Origin: Tamarix chinensis
Lineage: Eukaryota; Streptophyta; Magnoliopsida; Caryophyllales; Tamaricaceae
NCBI GenBank assembly: GCA_030549775.1
Contig: CM060177.1
Coordinates: 67,943,638 to 68,007,637 of the forward strand
Length of the DNA: 64,000 nt
Reading direction: 5' to 3'
The notes beneath the pieces were generated by a model. The model was not told where the DNA came from and did no database searches. It was given only the letters and a program-made list of their open reading frames with translations. A program made the translations under genes and the position numbers. Each line of letters opens with the position of its first letter. Position 1 is the stretch's first letter. Shown piece after piece: positions 23,232 through 35,909 of this stretch.

Positions 23232-25125
23232 TATATTAACAAACATATAACAAGCATAATAATGTATTAAAACCCTAATGTGCTAACATACATTTATCCA
23301 TGTGTTTAATTAGATTTTAATGATTACCTGATTTTGCAAAAATCAAACTTTACCGGTATCCCGGTTAAAGATTCAAGCTTTGATTAACAAAACTAATACC
23401 TAAAATTAATATCAATACTTATTACATTAGAAGTGAGAAACCAATGCATAAGACCTTATAAAGCTAAATTAATGAAATACTTAACTTAAAATATTATTAT
23501 ACCTTAAAATATATTAAAAAAATATACCAAGTCATGCATCAACTCATGCTACTCTTGCGGCATAAGCTGCATGCAAAATAAAAGGGGTAATGGCTCGAAA
23601 TGGCATAAGGGGAAACAGAGGGATTCAATTTTCGGGTTAGGGTTTTGGGGCTAGGAAAGAAGGTAGATGGGGGAGGTTTTAGGGCAGGGGAAGGGTGTAG
23701 GAGTGAAGAGGGGGTGTAAGTGGTGGTCGGAGACAAGTTATTGGCGGCCAAGGGTGTAGGAGGCGGCAATAGAGGTAGCGAGGCAGCGAGAGGGGCTGTT
23801 GAGGTGGGGTGTTGCTGAGAAGAAAGGAAAAGGGAGAAGGAAAATGAAGGGGTGATGGGGCTTGTCTAGGCTAAAGGAGGTGTAGGGGTGGTAGAGGAGG
23901 TTGCAAGGAGTGGCTTGGTTGCTTTGGTGGCTGAAGAGGTGGCGGGACGCCGACGGAAAGAGGTGGTGCAGGGTGGCTAATGAGAAGGGAGGGAAAATGA
24001 GAGAAAAAGAGGAGGGGAGGAAGAAGGGGACTGTAGGGTGGCTCGAGGGGGTGGTGTGATGGTGTAGGTCAATAGCAGGTGGTGGCAGAAGGAGGCACTG
24101 GGGGTCAGTGCGGTGGTGTAAGTAGCGAAGGGTGGTGGTGGTGCAAAAATTGGGGAAAAATGGAAAGGAGAGAAAAGAATCGGGGAAGGGAAAGTAAGGC
24201 TCAACGTTATGGGGTAGGATGAGGCAAGGAGGGAAGAAGAAGAAGAAGAGGGGGTAGAGGGGAGTAGGTGGCCAGCCGGGGTAGGTTGTAGGGTGGCAGG
24301 CGATGGTCGGGTGACAGGGAGAGGGAAGGGAAGAAGAGGAAATAAGTCAGATGTGGATGGAGGGTGCAGGGGTTAGTTTGGTTCGAAATAGAAAAGAAAA
24401 GGACAAGGGGAGAGAGAGAGAGAGGGAGAGGCAGGGGTGGTCGGGATAACAACTGTTGGCAGTGGTCGGGTGTGCTCAGCGTGTCGGGAATGGGTGGCAA
24501 AGAAAATGGAAGAAGAGGAAGAAAGAAGCCAGTCGGTCGAAGGGAAAGAGAAGAAGGTTGAGTCAGCCTAGTTGGGGGGAGGAAGAAAGGAAAGAAGGGT
24601 AGGGGTTCTGGGCTGGTCGATACAGGCGGGTGAGGAAGAAAAGCTAGGCTAGGCCTGCGACGTAGGAGGAAAAGAAGAGGAGGGGAGAGGGAGAGAAATG
24701 GGTCAGTGGCCCAATGCGCAGGGGAGGGGAGAAAAACGGAAAAAAAGAAAGAAAGAAAGAAAAGGAGAAAAGGAGAAACAAAAGAAAAACGGGGGGAAAT
24801 GAAAAGGAAAATAGGGAAATTTATAATAATTTAATTTATAAAATAATAGAGTGTATTATTTTTGGGTAATAAATTAATTTAATTTAATTTAATATATGGG
24901 TTTAAAAAGGATTATTTTAGTAAAATATAAATTTGGAATATTATTTAAATAAAATGGGTATGATAAAATAATAAAATATTTATTTTAATTCATTAAATAT
25001 TCCTATCTAATTTTATATACTTGAAAATTCAAAAAATAATTAAATTAAATAATTTAAAAAACTAATTTATCCCAAATAAAGGGTATTTATTAAATTATAG
25101 GTTTTTAAAATTTTGGGGGATTACA

Positions 25126-25700
25126 ACCATATATCCTACGATCTGAAATGTTTCACGCCCTCTTCCAACTTTTTAAAACTGAGATGAATTGGGGTGTGAG
25201 AGGACAAAGATCTCCCAAGGCCTGAATAAGACAGGGCCGTAATGACAAAAAACCAAGAAGGATCCAGCAGGAACCAATTAAGAAGTCTAGGTGACCCAAC
25301 CCTACTCCATGTGAACTTCACGCCATCAGGGACCATGTCAATTAGGCCCAATCTATCAATCCACTCATTAAAATGATTATAGCTACTACTCTCAACCCAA
25401 CCCCTTCACCGTTTTCTAGATCACTTAACTTCATCAAAATCTCCCATAACCATTAGAGGGACAGAACACTAAAGACCAACCACATATAATTCCTCTAGCA
25501 GGCCCCTTCTTTATCCTCATTCAAGAAAACAATAAACCATGAGAATGGAACACTCTCAAGAGATGGAAGGGAAAACAAATTTAATCATGATCCACTAATT
25601 ACTAATTTTAGAATTTTTTATCTTGAAATACTAAACATCCCACACAATGATCAATCCACCTCTTCAACCCTACATTGGGGAGTCTTTCCATTCAACTGAC
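25126..25700 (-). pseudogene. L1-type LINE endonuclease fragment
   Basis: The minus-strand translation gives the AP-endonuclease-like domain of plant LINEs: an IIVWDV start near 25,650, GDFDEV near 25,445, FNEWIDRLGLIDMVPDGVKFTW near 25,360, and HTPIHLSF near 25,190, corresponding to the SDHxP block. HFRS-DIW follows at the LTR-B border. Several in-frame stops show it is dead. About 200 codons between this point and the reverse transcriptase fragment at 21,198 are missing. Confidence 0.82.
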
Positions 25701-25891
25701 CCATTCCCCCAAACTCTATTTTTCTAGGCCTTTGATAAATAATGATACTTAGTCTTGACCAACTAAAGAATCCAAGGCTTCTCCTTGGATATAACCAACT
25801 AAATACTGCATAATTTACCCAAAGAACCGACCCCCTTGACATTTCAGCTAATAATAGACATACCATAGAACCCAAAGTCAAAAGACCCCTT

Positions 25892-26507
25892 CTAGAAAGG
25901 AAAATCCTTAATGACACCTTTCCTACTCAACCTTTGGCTCCTATTTATCTTAGATGATTTTTCCACGGAAACACCCTCCTCTTTTGATGATAACCCCAAC
26001 TCACACCCTAGCTTCCATGCTTCCTCAGCCTCCTCAATGTCATTTACCTCCACTTGATTTTCCACCTCTCCTTTTATAATAATCCTTTGGTCTCTCACAC
26101 TTTCTTTTCCAATAAATGCCAAATCAAAGAAATCAAACCTAGGCAGGGGGCCTTCCTCACACATCTCAACACCCCCTTCCCTCAATGCCTCAATCGGTCG
26201 CCCAACACAAGTAGCCCCTTCCCTACCCTCATCTCCTAAGTTCTTGTAACGCCCAAAGAACTCAACACCCGGTCTTTCCCTCCAAATCATGTGACACACA
26301 AGCTTTTTTTATTTCCAAAGAGTCACAAAAACTCTCCTCACCTGCACCCTTGTCCATGTTGCACAACCTAGGAGTCGGTGAGGGAAGTTCCAATATAAAC
26401 CCAATTGATTTCTTTTCCCCAACCTCCCAATCCCTTGGGAACCCCAACTCCTTTAATAGCCTATCCTCCCCCCCCTCACATACAAAACTCATGAATCGGT
26501 GCCCCAA
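25892..26507 (-). pseudogene. LINE ORF1 C-terminal region (low-similarity linker)
   Basis: Two overlapping minus-strand frames (25,892-26,299 and 26,262-26,507) sit between the nucleic-acid-binding part of ORF1 and the endonuclease. They are polar and Glu/Lys/Ser-rich. The content is typical of the variable ORF1 tail, but no domain is recognised. A frameshift near 26,280 separates them. Confidence 0.55.
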
Positions 26508-26840
26508 CCCCTTCCCATTTCACCCACAAACAAGGCCTTTCCTCTTCCCCACACACTCCTACCTTGGAACCCAAACTGTCACTTTCCACGCACATCTCCT
26601 CTTACATGCCACCTTTATTCAAAGATAGTTCCTCATCTCTTATAATGGAGCTCTGATGAGAAGACCGGTCAAGTTATTCCCCAAACGACAAGCATTCCAG
26701 CCAACCTTTGGAACAAGCTTCCTTACCACTTTGCTAAGGAATGAAGTTTTGGTCGACCTCCTTAGCTACCACCACTATAACTATCTTTCCTATTTGCACC
26801 TCTAATCTTTCCTAGATGTCCTCTATATGTGATGTATCTA

Positions 26841-27700
26841 TCAAGATTCTTGTGGCTTCCAGAGAAGTTTCGTAGTCCCCTTCATTCTCCTAGTAAACCC
26901 AACATCCCCAAGGTGTGCCAAACACCTCAGAACATCCTCCCACCACATCACTAGGGGAAAACCCCTAACCTCCACCCATGTACAATGAATAATACATGCA
27001 TCTTGTAACCTCCACCTCCTCACCACCAAAAATTGATCAAACAACATGCTACCTTCCTCCAATGCTTTACTACAATCCTCATGCAAATCAAAGGTAATCA
27101 TATAATTGTATCTATCAACAAATCTTACCTTAGTGGTTGCACTCCAATCTTTCAGAACAACAATATCGGGTAGGAGAGCTTGATATGATTCGACCACTTC
27201 ACTTATTTCCATCCACTCCAATGCTTCCTTGTCTTCTTGCAGGTGCATCTTTCGATCATCCACCTTCTGATCTTGATAAGGAGAGACAACACCTTTAGTA
27301 ACCATGGAAAAGGTGCGGGAGTCCCTTAGGGTTGGTTTCTAAATTCCATGCTCCATCTTTCACCTAGCAGGTCTAGAACTTGGCCTCGGCTTGTTTTCTC
27401 TTCCAAATAACGCTAATCAAACAAAGATCCTAATCCCGTGAAGTAGTACGTTATTGATCTTCCTCATTACCTCAGTAGCTTCACTTTCTCTTTTAAACCT
27501 AATGAAATAGAAATGGAGATTTGAATGCTTCATCTCCTTCCTCCTGATAAAGACATCGGCTACACTTCCTACTAGTTTGAATAACTCCTGAACTTCCCCT
27601 ATGGTGATATCCTTAGGTAGGTTGTCAAAAAAAAAATAGTGAATACATTTCTAACTTTATGGCTGGAGGTCACAAGGGGTTGAAGCTTCGAAGGTGCATC
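26841..27700 (-). pseudogene. LINE ORF1: RRM plus DUF4283-like nucleic-acid-binding region
   Basis: At about 27,645-27,405 the minus strand encodes an RNA-recognition motif with FFFDNLPKDITI (RNP2-like) and LHFYFIRF (RNP1-like), plus a conserved RKEMKHSN loop. After a stop the frame 27,305-26,841 (154 residues) carries a DUF4283-like region, with LVVRRWRLQDACIIHCTWVEVRGFP and the Trp-rich WWEDVLRCLAHLGDV. RRM-then-DUF4283 ORF1 proteins coat LINE RNA. The frame breaks near 27,395. Confidence 0.75.
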
Positions 27701-27959
27701 TCCAACTTGCTTAGACTTTTGGATGATGATATAAGGTTTACTTCAGGTATTAGGGTAATTGGGATTGGAAGTTGGAATGAATTTTGATTGAGGATTTCCA
27801 AGGTAGATGGGGATGAGACTAGGGTTGGAATAGCTCTACACGGTCTACATGTTGTTAGGTTACATGAGAGTTTTGGTGTTAGTAGAGATTTTGGTGTTGG
27901 TGGAGCTCAAGAGAAACAACGATGTTCCTTAGCTATGGCATTGCCACACTTTGTTTTTC

Positions 27960-28186
27960 ATCCAGTCATATAATTTATAGTTAACCTCCAAAGTTCTATT
28001 GTATTTATACAAGTTATTCCATTTCTAATTTCCTAGTTTTCCTATGATTGGTTTTATCCTTATGATTGGTGTAATGATGGTTGGGAAAATCGGACTGATG
28101 TCAATTGTGATAGTAACATCCAATATTTTGCTTATATGCTTTTGTTTTAAAATAAATTTTTCGGTTCTAAAAATAGGGGTGTTACA
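27960..28186 (+). mobile_element. 3' end fragment of a large-family-like LTR
   Basis: It ends AATAGGGGTGTTACA, like LTR-A. The left boundary is not defined; no target duplication is seen. The next base starts a purine-rich segment of the opposite orientation. Confidence 0.45.
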
Positions 28187-28459
28187 AAAGGTGAAAAGTA
28201 AAAGGAGGAGGAGAAAAAGGAAAAGGAAAAATGAGATAGGTATAATCTTATGGTTAATATTAGGTTTAAGATATATGAATAGCCAAATTAGGTATGATAA
28301 AAATATTAATCATCTTGAATTAAGGTTTCATTAAAATATAAATTACCCATACTAAAGATTAGGATTAGGGTAAGATAAAAATATCAAATTCGGTTATTAG
28401 AATTGGGTTAAAGTATTAATTACTTATGATTAATATTAGATAAATTTTGGGGTATTACA
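28187..28459 (-). mobile_element. 5' end fragment of an LTR, reversed
   Basis: A GA-rich block (28,190-28,225) leads through AT-rich DNA to TTTTGGGGTATTACA, which reversed is TGTAATACCCC, the family's start. Confidence 0.45.
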
Positions 28460-29233
28460 GGTTGTTCCTATCCCTCCTTATTTTTGAAAATTGGAGAAGG
28501 AGAGAGGAGAGAGCTTAATTTTGGGTTTAGTGGGAACTAAGGTGTAAGAAAAAAGTGTATGATGAGAGTGAAGGAGGTAGAGTGCACTCATAGGATGTAA
28601 AAGGATAGGTAAGTTGGGAAAGAGAGTGTAGGAAGTCAAACACACAACTATGTCTATCAAAGGAGAGAAGAAAGCAAGGGAATGTGAGATATACCACAAA
28701 ATTTCTTTTGAAAAACTTATAGCTAAATAAATTCATATAATCGTCTAAATAATGTAAAAATAATCTTAAAACATCAAAATATGCCTGTTGAATGGCAGAG
28801 GAAAGTGAGGGAAGGTGAAAAATACCATAAAATTACTCTTGAGAAAATTTTAGCTAAATAAATTCATATAGTGGTCTAGATGATGTAAAAATAATCACAA
28901 AACATCAAGATATTCTTATTATCACAAATATATTATTGATAGAAGTTTTCATAAACATTAGAAACATATTCAAATCTAAAATGATGAAAGGATTTGACAT
29001 CACAAGATAACTAGTCGTTGTGTTTGGGAATATAAGTTGATTGGTTTATTATAGAATAAAAGTGTTAGTCTCTAAGTATATCGGTTAGTCGGTTAGAGTG
29101 ACCAATTGACTAGTACACTTGAAATTTGCATATTTATTAGAATTTCAAGTTTGTTTCAAAACCAAAGCTAATTTATTATATATCAACATAATTTTAAATA
29201 TATTTTTGAAGGATTTTATGATAGGGTATTACA
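28460..29233 (-). mobile_element. Second reversed LTR 5' fragment
   Basis: It has the same layout as the previous fragment: GA-rich (28,490-28,700), then AT-rich, ending ATAGGGTATTACA. A direct repeat of about 90 bases beginning GAAAGTGAGGGAAGGTGA (28,800-28,890) resembles 28,670-28,770. The assignment rests on layout and terminal bases only. Confidence 0.4.
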
Positions 29234-29880
29234 CTAGTAAATTTGAAACAAAAAAAAACCTGGCACCTCATTAACTTGGAAATAAATGATGAAAAAATAT
29301 ATCATGGGTAGATATAATTCAAAAGAAACTCTAATCTACAAAAAATAATGATATGAAATATCATTATTCAAAATAACATGACTTTATTACATTTTGGAAT
29401 AATAAAATAAATGGTCTTGATTCAAATAAAATTGAACACAAAATAAATAATGAAATAACCCTAGGAATCCCATTATAAAGATATAATAACCCAAGCTTAC
29501 ATGAACACAAAATGACCCAAACCTAAAAAAAAAAATTCTAATACTAATGGTTCATTTGGATTGAGGTAAATTGGGGATAGGGTAAATATTAGAAATTTAC
29601 CTAGATGAGGGGAGTGGAATTAAATTGAGGTGAATATTTTAAAATATTATTTGAATAATATTAACCCACATGGGTGAAATTTGTTGTAATTACACTTGGA
29701 TTAGGGTGAATCAAAGTGAATGAATGTTATATTAGTTAAGTTTTATCCTTCTCCCCAATTTCCCCCCATAATAGGGTTAATAAAATTGGGACATGTTGAT
29801 CACAAGACTCATTTTCTCATCCAACACTAACATCCTTTCATTTTGTTTAATTTGACTTTGCATAAGTTCGCTTAACCTAT

Positions 29881-30312
29881 TTGTCAATGCTTCAAAAAGC
29901 TTGTCCATTTTTTCTAAACTTGAGGGTTCTGAAACTAGAGAAGATTTGTGACGAGGATATTAATAATATTTTGAAGCTTCATATTCAATTTTGTAAGGGT
30001 CTTGATACGACATTTGATAATTACCATTCATCTCCCATCCAAAGTTGGGTTGATGCTTCCTTCCCAAATAGTATGCACTTGTGTGGGGGCTATGTCCTTG
30101 AAAACCATTGAAATTTGAGCATTGGTTTGTGCCCATCCTCTTCCTCTCATAGCTTGTGAATGATAAGCATAGAGATTTCCTTGTGTGTAACACACTCCTC
30201 TTGTATTAATGACTCTAGTAGTTGTGACAATCTCATTTACTTTAGCAAGAGAGTTCATGTGAAATTGTCCAAGTATCTTGTGATAGCAACCTAAAGGATA
30301 CAAACACTTCAA
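29881..30312 (-). pseudogene. gypsy-like (Athila/Tat-type) gag remnant
   Basis: Two overlapping minus-strand frames, one containing LGRKHQPNFGW. This resembles the NPGWRNHPNFSW motif near the zinc-knuckle end of Athila/Tat-type gag. The reading frame is broken. Position and strand fit the primer-binding site at 30,511-30,528. Confidence 0.5.
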
Positions 30313-30510
30313 AAGATAATTTTAAAAGTTAAACAAAACATACTGAATATCCTAAGAAAAAAATTATACTAAAAAATACACTTACCACTAAAAATCCTAT
30401 TAATTGAGAGACCTGAGTTCCCACATGTACTCTAACCTCTAATACACATAAAGCACACTAAAAATAAAAACACACTAAAGTAACTAGAAAAATAAAGGCA
30501 AAGTTACCAA

Positions 30511-30528
30511 TCCCTGGCAATGACGCCA
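30511..30528 (-). promoter_or_regulatory. Primer-binding site (tRNA-Asp type) of a gypsy-like element
   Basis: The minus strand reads TGGCGTCATTGCCAGGGA, close to TGGCGCCGTTGCCGGGGA, the tRNA-Asp-complementary site used by many plant gypsy elements. It places a 5' LTR immediately to the right and gag to the left. Confidence 0.7.
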
Positions 30529-30534
30529 AAAATT

Positions 30535-32300
30535 AGTGTGGCCATAGCCCGCACACAATTTAAACCCTCTTATAGTCAATTGTAGTATCGGTAAATAAGA
30601 GTATCATTTGTATTAAGGATTAAAAGGGATCACCTCTATTTAATTGGCTCACACATAATAAAAAAAAAATAAAAACTCTAAATAAAACATGAATAAATAA
30701 TAAGAAAAACACAATAATGAGTGTTTTAAAAAGAGAAAATAAAAAATAAAAGAAATTAATAAAAATAATAGATAACTACAAATATGATAAATGTGCTAGC
30801 AATATTGAAATCCGCTACTAGATTAGGTCAAAATATAATAATAATTTTTAAGTCATCTTTTAACCATAAGAAGAATAATAACTAAGTTGTAAGCCAAAAG
30901 TAGGTCTATACATTTTAAAGTACTTTTCTAAAATAATTAATCCGACAAAGCATTAGTATTAAATCATATTAAATTCTAGCAGTATAGTAACAATAATTAG
31001 CTCCTATATTTAACTAGATTTAAAGCATTATGCACAAGTAGAAGGATGTCAATCTAAGTACCCATAAAAGTACAATAAGTATGTATAGTAATATTTTTCT
31101 CCTTTGACCCACACATATCTAAACGTTTCATTAATCTGGTTAGAATCACAAAACTATGAGGTGAATTTTTTCTAACATAGCGACAATTTATGCATATAAA
31201 TTCTAGAATATTTATATAGATACCCAATAAGTATATAATCCTATATACTATCACTATGGGAAAACCATAACAAGGCATTTACCATATAAATCATGCTTGA
31301 TAGAATAATATATATAATATATATATATATATTTATACAAACCATTATAAAATATGTATTTAATTATTATATATCAAGATTATAAATTCAATATGATAAT
31401 AATTAAAATAGAGTAAACAAATAATCTTATGAAAAAAAGAAAAATATAATCTAGAGTTTCAATCTATTATCTAGCAGTAAATAATTAGTCACTCATAAAA
31501 ATCAAGATAATTACACAAAAATATATATTAAAAATATATATCAAAAATAGAAAAATAAATAACCAAAATTAATTATATATAAAAGTTTAGCACTTTATTC
31601 AGATAAAAAGTTTCTAAATTTCATCTAAAATAAAATTTTCGGTCTCTTTTTCTCATTCTTATTCTCTCTTAGTTGGCCTGAATTTTCCTGCCTCCGTCAA
31701 CTACCACACCTTGTCTTATTTTTCTTCTATTGCATTGCCACCCAGTCTTCTCTCTCTCTTCTCCACCCTTTTTTTCCTCTCTTTCTACTTTTCTCTCCCA
31801 TCGTTCTTCATCTGTCTCCCTCTTCCTCTCTCTTTCATTCTTTTCTTATGCCTTTGTCAGGTGTCGCCCGATCGTTTTTTTTTATTTCTTCTATACCATC
31901 CTTTATTACTCTCCTTTTGTGTCCTCCTTCATTGATTTTTTCCCATTAGTTATTTTCTTACTTTTTTTCTTTTATATTACATTCTACTGCCTCTCTCTTT
32001 TTGTGCCAAGCCTGTAACCAACTCTTCCCTTTTTTTTGGGCCTTTGGTCCAAAGGGCCCATAGTCCTTTTTTTTGTTATCATATATTTCAGTACAAAATA
32101 ACATTAGAAGAATTAATAAATAATCTTATACTTTAAATGCATTTATTTTATATCTTTTTGGCTTAGATAATAAAATATATAATATTATTAACAGTTAAGT
32201 ATAAAAGTATAATTATTTTCATACTTACTCCAATAAAAGACCAAAAACAATGATTAAAGAGGTATAAAATATGTTAAAATATGAACTCATCAAGTGATTT
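30535..32300 (-). mobile_element. Probable 5' LTR region of the gypsy-like element
   Basis: AT-rich DNA next to the primer site, including a CT-rich plus-strand tract (31,640-32,050). The outer LTR border could not be fixed: no second LTR or target duplication is seen. Open frames at 31,711-32,017 are low-complexity. Confidence 0.35.
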
Positions 32301-33980
32301 GAGGTGAAGTTTTAACCTCATTAATATAGGGGAATATTTGTAAATAAGTTTCCAAATGGTGTGAATGATTTCATTTACCCTAATCTAACACATTCGCTAA
32401 AGGTAGAATTACCCAAAGTTATCATAATCCAATACTATCATATATCAACCTAACCCAGCCAGAGTAAGTTGAAGGATCTAAGATGAGGTGAACCCAAAAA
32501 AACTAAAGGTTGACTTGAACCTGAATTGAAAAGATAAATGACCCAAGCTAACAAAACCCGTAATGGACCCGAGTGCAAAATGACATGATTTGATAGTGAC
32601 TCGACCTATCCAATTACCATCTCTGCTAGTATGTAAAGTGTGTACTCAATATAATTTTGTCAATACTATGGACATAACCTATTTAAAAAAGATTATGCCA
32701 ATCTAAGGATGGAAATAAGGCCATTTTAGCCAAAATTTGACGGATTTTATCTAATAGATACTTAAACAGATATGGATGATGGGAAAAAATATCCATTAGG
32801 TTCGGCTAAGGATTATCCATATCTGTACCCATACCCATATCCATACTTGTACCCATTTATGTGATATATAATTACCATTCTACCCTTTATTTAAAAATAT
32901 ATATTGTATAATATTAAAGTTAAAATTATCGTTTTTACTTAAGACTAAATAGGCTTATCCATCGAGTATTAGAGTTTTCTATTGTATAAGAACCATTAAT
33001 GGGTAAATGGATTATCTATCTAATAATGGATTTCTAAAGGATATAGATATGGATGTATTAATCATAGTATAAAAAATTAGACTAGACTAGTCGGTCAAAC
33101 CAATGAACCAGCAAATCGGTCTAGTTACTAGTAAGATTTCATGTGTTGGTTCTTAGGATCTTGGAACCAATAAAAACCTATTGGGATAATGAAAATCAGT
33201 GAATGGGTTAAAAAATTGTTTGAGAGCCACTCAAATTCATGTGTAGTTTAATACTTTATATATTTCATATCTTTTGACTTAATATGTACTAGTGATCTGA
33301 CTACTCCAAATCACTAGTCCAACCACTAAACTAGTGAACTAGTTATGATCCTAGTTTGGTTTTTAAAACTATGGTATTAATGGATACCTATTTGGGTACG
33401 GATATGTATTCAGATATGAATTTTTTTATTATATATGAATATTGATATGAGCATACCCACTCTAAATTGACGTGTTTACATCCATAAGTCAATCTAAATC
33501 TTGGAAACTTCATAGCCACAGTTAATGAGATTAGTGTATGCCATGCTCCATATATATTTAATGTTCTCCACTTTACTTTTATGAGTTTGAGACATTTAAT
33601 TTATTGTATATTATACCTTGTTGATCAACTCTTTTGCTGGTAAAGACTATAATTTACTATATTTACACCATCGAATGATGAATTCACTAAATAAAGGATG
33701 CCAAGAATATACCCAAACTATGTTATATGATATTATGTTTATATTAATTAGTAACTCCGATGGAGAGATGAGAATAGGAAGAAGCACACTTCTCTTTGAT
33801 TGAATTTAAAGGAAAAAACTTTACAACCCTAAGACATCTGTACGTCCCTTTTTGGGAACCAAGAGCCTGGCCCAAAAAGAATTGAAATTCTCATTGTTTG
33901 TTTAACTCTAAGTTGTTGTAGCTAACTAAAGCCAAAAACTAGCTACCGTAATTATATATATAGGGATAATATTTAATGAG
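32301..33980. other. AT-rich intergenic sequence
   Basis: No gene is recognised. Short motif repetitions such as CCATATCCATA (32,820-32,860) occur. Confidence 0.4.
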
Positions 33981-33989
33981 AACTATATC

Positions 33990-34790
33990 TCTCAGTTAAA
34001 ACTAAGAACTAGTACTTTTAGTTGAAAAAACTACCTATAGTAGGTGATGTAAAGTATTTTTTTAGTAAGTAGAGGAAACTATTGTAAGTAGTTCAAGAAA
34101 CTATAGTATTTGAGTGTTAGGAAAAAAAGACGGTGTCATTTTTATAAATATTGTGTATTTATGTTTTAGCTTTGGAAAGTACCGACAGTAGGTGGTGGAA
34201 ACTACTTTCAGTAGGTAGAAGAAAGTATTATAAGTCTCGTAGAAAACTATATTATCTGAATGATAGAAAGAAAAATGATGTCATTTATGTAAATATTAGT
34301 TATTTATGTTTCATGTTAGAGAAAACTATTGTAAGTCTCTTAGGAAACTATATTATTTGAATACCAAAAAAAAAGTATAACTTTTGTAAATATTAGATAT
34401 TTATGTTTCAAGTTAGGAAACTATTCATAATAGGTGATGGAAACTACTTGCAATAGATGGTAGAAACTAATGTAAGTAGGAAAAGAAACTAGAGTGGTTA
34501 TGATTTCTTTCCATAAAAGTACCTATCTATACATACATACATACATACATACATACATACATACATACAATGATGCTATTATAAGTCTCTTAGGAAACTA
34601 TATTATTTGAGTGCCAAAAAAAAGAGGTGAAACTTTTGTAAATATTAGATATTTATGTTTCAAGTTAGGAAACTACCCATAATTGGTGATGGAAATTACT
34701 TGCAGTAGATGATGGAAACTAATGAAAGTAGGAAAAGAAACTAGAGTGGTTATTAGTTCTTACCATAAAAGTACTTATCACTAGGTATGT
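33990..34790 (+). repeat. Tandem repeats around GAAACTATATTATTTGA
   Basis: Four to five irregular units, each with GGAAACTATATTATTTGA, a TTTATGTTTCAAGTTAG box and GGTGATGGAAACTACTTGCA. The last two (about 34,340-34,510 and 34,590-34,760) are the most alike, spaced by 249 bp with an ACAT microsatellite between them. Confidence 0.75.
34529..34569. repeat. (ACAT)n microsatellite
   Basis: Ten perfect ACAT units. Confidence 0.95.
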
Positions 34791-35305
34791 CCCTATATGT
34801 ATATATAGGCAACCAACTACAATTCATAATGCCCAAAAATCAATGAAGCCTATTGTCATTGCTTTTGCCCCTCAACCTTTTTATATATGTCATACGTTTA
34901 GGAATTAATGGATGGACTATGAATAAGGTGCTCGATGAAGGGTTTATAATAAGCATGTACTCTCTATAATCTTGATTATCCATCTACACAACTAATATTT
35001 TCATTAGAACCAGCACACACATATGAACTACAAGTCAAGGATTTGAGCTCCCTACTCATTTTTCACTAATTTAATTCTCAATAAGAAATTCAAACACAAT
35101 ATTCTTCATGTTGCCTGCCTCAATAGCTAGAGTTGTTGGTGTTACATCATGCATTTCTAGATTATCCATGTACTTTTGATTCCATGCTTGCTGTTGCCTT
35201 TCTTCCTTCCATTACTTGGACTTTTACTTTGCTTGCCATGAGGCATGCCTATATATCATAGTAGTTAAAATAAAAAAATAATAAGTTGAAACAAAAAATG
35301 ATGGT

Positions 35306-35880
35306 TGATGTGATCCCACATTGACAACTAAAGGGATCTTTCGTTGGTTTATGTGGAAAGTCAACCTTCCACTATTGAACTAACTTTTGAGTGGATTTAG
35401 ATATCTTCTCAGGCGATTACGCCTTTAGGGACCATATTAGTTGGTCTTAAGTGATTATGTCTTGGTGTTCTAGGTAAGGCATATTTGCTATGACGATATC
35501 TAATTCCTAGATAAGGTCCACATCATATAGTATAAGAGCCTAACCTTAATTAAAACCTTTCTAAGAGCTTGTGCTAATCGACAAGGGAGGCAACATGAGG
35601 ACATGCAGTTTAAAAGTATAGGAATGATGTGATCCTGCATCAACAATTGAAGAGATATTTGAACAGTTTATACTTTATTTAGGGAGTTAACCTTTCACTC
35701 TTGAGCTAACTTTTGAATAGAATTAAGAATATTCTCGAGGGATTATGCTTAGGGCTTTATAGATAATTATGTCTTTGGGGCCCATAATAGTTGGTCCCAA
35801 ATGATTATATTTTGCAGTTTCGGAGGATCCATTTGTGTGAGAATATTTAATTGCTAGATGGGTCTATATCAATGGTTGGT
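35306..35880 (+). repeat. 319-bp tandem duplication
   Basis: The block starting TGATGTGATCC at 35,306 recurs at 35,625. Both contain CTTTCCACT/CTTTCACTCTTGAGCTAACTTTTGA, GTTGGTC, and GATTATG...CTTTGG segments. It is non-coding; similarity between the two is moderate, so the duplication is old. Confidence 0.7.
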
Positions 35881-35909
35881 AACCAAATATTTTTTTTTTT
35901 TGCCTATAG

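Larger units (their letters stand above)
21199..25125 (-). mobile_element. LTR-B: large-family LTR nested in the LINE, 3' truncated
   Basis: The right end reads GGGGGATTACA, which reversed is TGTAATCCCCC, the family's start. The left edge begins at a point equivalent to about 49,520 in LTR-C (GGGCCCGACTCA then ATCTTC.ACTTT), so about 1 kb of the LTR's 3' end is missing. Long stretches, for example 22,920-23,110, are nearly identical to LTR-C 52,160-52,360. It contains the ATTACC minisatellite (22,140-22,870), a TA microsatellite and the GA-rich (minus-strand CT-rich) promoter zone (23,600-24,800). Confidence 0.85.

Noticed and set aside
31711..32017. Pyrimidine-rich frames resembling membrane proteins
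   Set aside because: Low-complexity CT tract within a probable LTR.
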